From Verrucomicrobiota bacterium (GTDB lineage Bacteria; Verrucomicrobiota; Verrucomicrobiia; Opitutales; Opitutaceae), in NCBI GenBank assembly GCA_016235555.1, contig JACRKC010000116.1:1-54400 (forward strand): DNA of 54,400 nucleotides, in the 5' to 3' direction. Both the position numbers and the translations under genes were made by a program. Under the pieces are notes generated by a model. The model was not told the origin of the DNA, searched no databases, and was given only the letters and a program-made list of their open reading frames with translations. Shown piece after piece: positions 52,102-54,400 of the stretch; position 1 is the stretch's first letter, and each line of letters begins with the position of its first letter.

Positions 52102-54400
52102 TCAGAGTTTTCGCGCCGTCTCGAGGATGCGCTCGAATTCCGGCCGCGCCCGCAGGCTCGCCAGCATCGGCTCCTCGCGCAGCTCCGACGGCGTCGCATC
52201 ACAGGGCTGCTGCATCAGCAGCGCGAGCTGGTCGAGCGCTTCGCGGGTCATCCCGGCGGCCGCATACACGCACGCGAGTCGGTGCTGGTGTTTCAGCGCC
52301 TCGAACGCATCGAACCGCGCCAGATCCGCCAGCTCCTTCTTCATCGCCACCACCGCCTCTTCGCCGCCCCCGGCGATGGCCATCATCTCGGCGATGGCCA
52401 CCCGGAAAATGTAGCCGTCCTCCGCCGGCTGCACCTCGCGGGCCAGCCGCTTGAGCGCTTCGTTCGCACGCACCTTCGCCGCCTCACGGTCTCCACGCAG
52501 CAGCGCCAGGCGGGCGCGATGCACAGAGGGCGCGGACTCCAGCGACCGTAGCGAAGGCGTGATTGGCGTCAGAAACAGCTCCGCCCACAACTGCGGATCG
52601 TCGAGCAGGCGCGCGGCCTCGTCGAAATCCCCCCGGAACAGCGCGGCCGGATAGCGCACGCGCAGGCTGGTCGGACCGGAACCACCGGCTCCGCCGGGAA
52701 ACATCTCCCGCTCGTATTGCGCCTTGTCGCCGGACAGCTCATAGGACGAGCGCGCCAGCCAGCGCAGATTGCCGCGCCGTGAGGTTATCTCCACGAAACG
52801 CTGGCCATACTCGACGGCGGCGTCGAACCGCCGGAACTGGAAGCAAGTCTCCATCAGCAATTCGATCAACGACTGGTTGCGCGGCTCAAGGACGAGCGCC
52901 GCCTCCGCGGCAGTCATGGCCTCCTTCAGGCGGCCCATCCGACGCAAGGTCGAGGCCATCCATCGTTTCAACTCGGCATCGCCCGGCCGCACCACTTCCG
53001 CGGCGCCGAACGCTTCGAGCGCCCGCCGGAAATCGCGTTCGCAGCGGTAGAGATAAATCCCCCGGGCGAGCTGCGTCTCGGGATCGTCCGGCGCCAGCCG
53101 CACGGCCTGATCGAGCGCCTCCTTGGCGAGGCTCTTCCGCGCCGGCGAGCGATCGCGGCTCGCAAACCAATACATCAGCGCATGCACCTCGACCAGTCGC
53201 GCATACGCGGCGGCAAAATCGGGATCCTTCGCCACGGCGGCGCGCAGTAATTTGATTTTCTCCTCGTCCTTCAGGACGCTGCGAGACTCCGCGTCCGCAT
53301 AGTTCAGCCTCGCCTGCTGGTAGAATGCGTAGGCCTCGGCGTTGCGGGTCGGCGGACGCGCCCGCGCGATTTGCTCGGCGCCGGCCGGCGTGACCCCCGC
53401 GGCCGTCGCGATCTTCCGCGCCAGCAATCCGGGCAACGCGGCGCGGTCCCCCGGCGCATCCGTCTCCGCGCGGAAATCATCCGACCACTCGATCGCCCCG
53501 GTCCGCGCATTCATCATTCGGGCGTCGACTTTCATGCCCGTGCCCTCGCGCAGAAGCGCAATCTCCACGATGGCGCCGGCGCGGAGCTGCCGGGCGATGG
53601 TCTCGCGCTTTCTTTGGGCCGGGTCGCGAAAGGCCTGAACCGCCTCGCGCGACAGCACGCGCAAATCGCGGATGCGAGTGAGTGCCGTGATCACCTCGTC
53701 GTGCAGCGAATCCGCCAGCTCGCCATCGGCTGCGAGCGGTCGGGCGACACTGAAAGGCAGAATGGCCACGGCCCCCGGTGCGGGAGCCGCGGTGGAAGTC
53801 GCGGCCGGACCTGAGGCGGGACGCCTCAGCCACAGACTGGCACCGACGGCGGCGATGATGAGAACCGAGGCGGCCGCGATCCACGCTGCGGCGGGGACGC
53901 GGCGGCGCGGCTCCGGCGTGGCACGGGTCTCCTGACCCGTGTTTTCCACCCTCACGGGTCGGGAGACCCGTGCCACTGGCGCTTCGCCCCCGAGCAATGC
54001 GTTCACCCGCGCACAGAATTTTTCCGCCCCTTCTCCGCCAGGCAGCCTCGTCCACTGCACCGCCTTGAACTCTCCCGGCACATCCGCCTCCGCGTCGCGC
54101 GTCGCATCGATCACCACGGGCAGCAGAAACGCCACCGACTCCGACATCATGTGCGTGCGCTGCGCCGCGATCCGCCACTCCAGCCGGAAATACCCTTCCC
54201 GCCGCGCCTGCGTCGCCGCCGAAATCAGCGGCACGAACAGCGCGCACTCGGCGATTTGTTTCCGGATCTTCGCGTCCCACGCATCGCCGCCCACGAGCTC
54301 GTTCTGGTCGAACCACACCTCGATGCCGCCGGCGCGCAACGCGTCGCAAAGGCGCTGCGCCGCCTCGGTATCTTGCGAGGCGTAGGAGAGAAAAACAGCA
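52102..54400 (-). CDS. TIR-transmembrane-FlgO-TPR protein 5, 5' end cut by window edge
   Basis: At least 765 residues; the frame is open to base 54400, where it reads AVFLSYASQDTEAAQRLCDALR, so probably fewer than ten residues are missing. The TIR carries EVWFDQNELVGGDAWDAKI and YFRLEWRIA with the Glu. A family G palindrome encodes the linker, and a family F half palindrome the segment after the membrane helix (AAWIAAASVLIIAAVGASLWL). A FlgO/TolB-like domain (GAVAILPFSVARPLAADGEL to IVEIALLREGTGMKVDARM) follows directly, then one TPR module ending LRARPEFERILETARKL. The TIR, linker and helix are nearly identical in DNA to gene 3, but the sensor part is not, pointing to domain exchange. It may not be the first gene of the operon. 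Confidence 0.9.
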   Translation of the reverse strand, partial: AVFLSYASQDTEAAQRLCDALRAGGIEVWFDQNELVGGDAWDAKIRKQIAECALFVPLISAATQARREGYFRLEWRIAAQRTHMMSESVAFLLPVVIDATRDAEADVPGEFKAVQWTRLPGGEGAEKFCARVNALLGGEAPVARVSRPVRVENTGQETRATPEPRRRVPAAAWIAAASVLIIAAVGASLWLRRPASGPAATSTAAPAPGAVAILPFSVARPLAADGELADSLHDEVITALTRIRDLRVLSREAVQAFRDPAQRKRETIARQLRAGAIVEIALLREGTGMKVDARMMNARTGAIEWSDDFRAETDAPGDRAALPGLLARKIATAAGVTPAGAEQIARARPPTRNAEAYAFYQQARLNYADAESRSVLKDEEKIKLLRAAVAKDPDFAAAYARLVEVHALMYWFASRDRSPARKSLAKEALDQAVRLAPDDPETQLARGIYLYRCERDFRRALEAFGAAEVVRPGDAELKRWMASTLRRMGRLKEAMTAAEAALVLEPRNQSLIELLMETCFQFRRFDAAVEYGQRFVEITSRRGNLRWLARSSYELSGDKAQYEREMFPGGAGGSGPTSLRVRYPAALFRGDFDEAARLLDDPQLWAELFLTPITPSLRSLESAPSVHRARLALLRGDREAAKVRANEALKRLAREVQPAEDGYIFRVAIAEMMAIAGGGEEAVVAMKKELADLARFDAFEALKHQHRLACVYAAAGMTREALDQLALLMQQPCDATPSELREEPMLASLRARPEFERILETARKL
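53811..53829. repeat. Family F palindrome in TIR gene 5
   Basis: CTGAGGCGGGACGCCTCAG, identical to the right half of the double element in gene 3, encoding WLRRPASGP. Confidence 0.8.
53919..53976. repeat. Family G palindrome in the linker of TIR gene 5
   Basis: GTGGCACGGGTCTCCTGACC...GGTCGGGAGACCCGTGCCAC, encoding VARVSRPVRVENTGQETRAT, orthologous in position to 48255-48313. Confidence 0.85.

Overview
The window looks like a chromosomal segment of a free-living, high-GC member of the Verrucomicrobia, probably an Opitutaceae relative. This is an inference from gene content, because no rRNA or tRNA is present. The markers are a delta-60/Ig-repeat surface protein, secreted proteins ending in a double C-terminal cassette that I associate with this phylum, an L-rhamnose/lactate catabolic cluster, a receptor Ser/Thr kinase with an ECF sigma factor, and many TPR/FlgO-type sensor proteins.

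Layout. 1-9616 (minus): the end-truncated giant delta-60/Ig protein, a sulfatase and a YHYH-domain protein; the last two share their C-terminal cassette at DNA level. 9742-11247 (plus): an orphan CpxA-like histidine kinase. 11971-17302 (minus): lutA-lutB-OPT transporter-lutC, divergent from rhaB (17358-18824). 19008-22080: a Phd/PIN toxin-antitoxin pair, a tandem class II aldolase whose second half has lost its metal ligands, a second Phd/PIN pair on the other strand, and a broken 3' fragment of a second rhaB. Together rhaB, the aldolase and LutABC read as rhamnose to lactaldehyde/lactate to pyruvate. 22158-27856 (minus): a secreted coiled-coil protein, then an FHA/ECF sigma/receptor kinase operon. 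28312-31137: an M16 peptidase. 31964-39639: a TIR-TPR protein with a small unknown partner, a small membrane protein, a PAS histidine kinase, a SLOG-like protein with C-terminal membrane segments, and a pRiA4b ORF-3-like protein. 40133-54400 (minus): five consecutive TIR-transmembrane-TPR genes, several overlapping by 4 nt, the fifth cut by the window edge.

Two things stand out. First, the TIR array: five paralogues keep a TIR domain with a candidate catalytic Glu, facing the cytoplasm ahead of one membrane helix and one or two FlgO/TPR sensor modules. A sixth TIR-TPR gene and a SLOG-type protein lie within 20 kb, so a TIR/nucleotide-signal immune or stress-signalling island is a reasonable hypothesis. 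Second, the sequence is invaded by at least a dozen families of short palindromic repeats. They fill operon gaps, provide stop codons, and sit in frame inside coding sequences, especially in the TIR-to-membrane linkers. One 24-bp insertion can be seen directly by comparing two recent TIR paralogues. No REP-type transposase is present in the window, so the mobilising enzyme would act in trans.

I saw no CRISPR array, prophage, insertion sequence or RNA gene.
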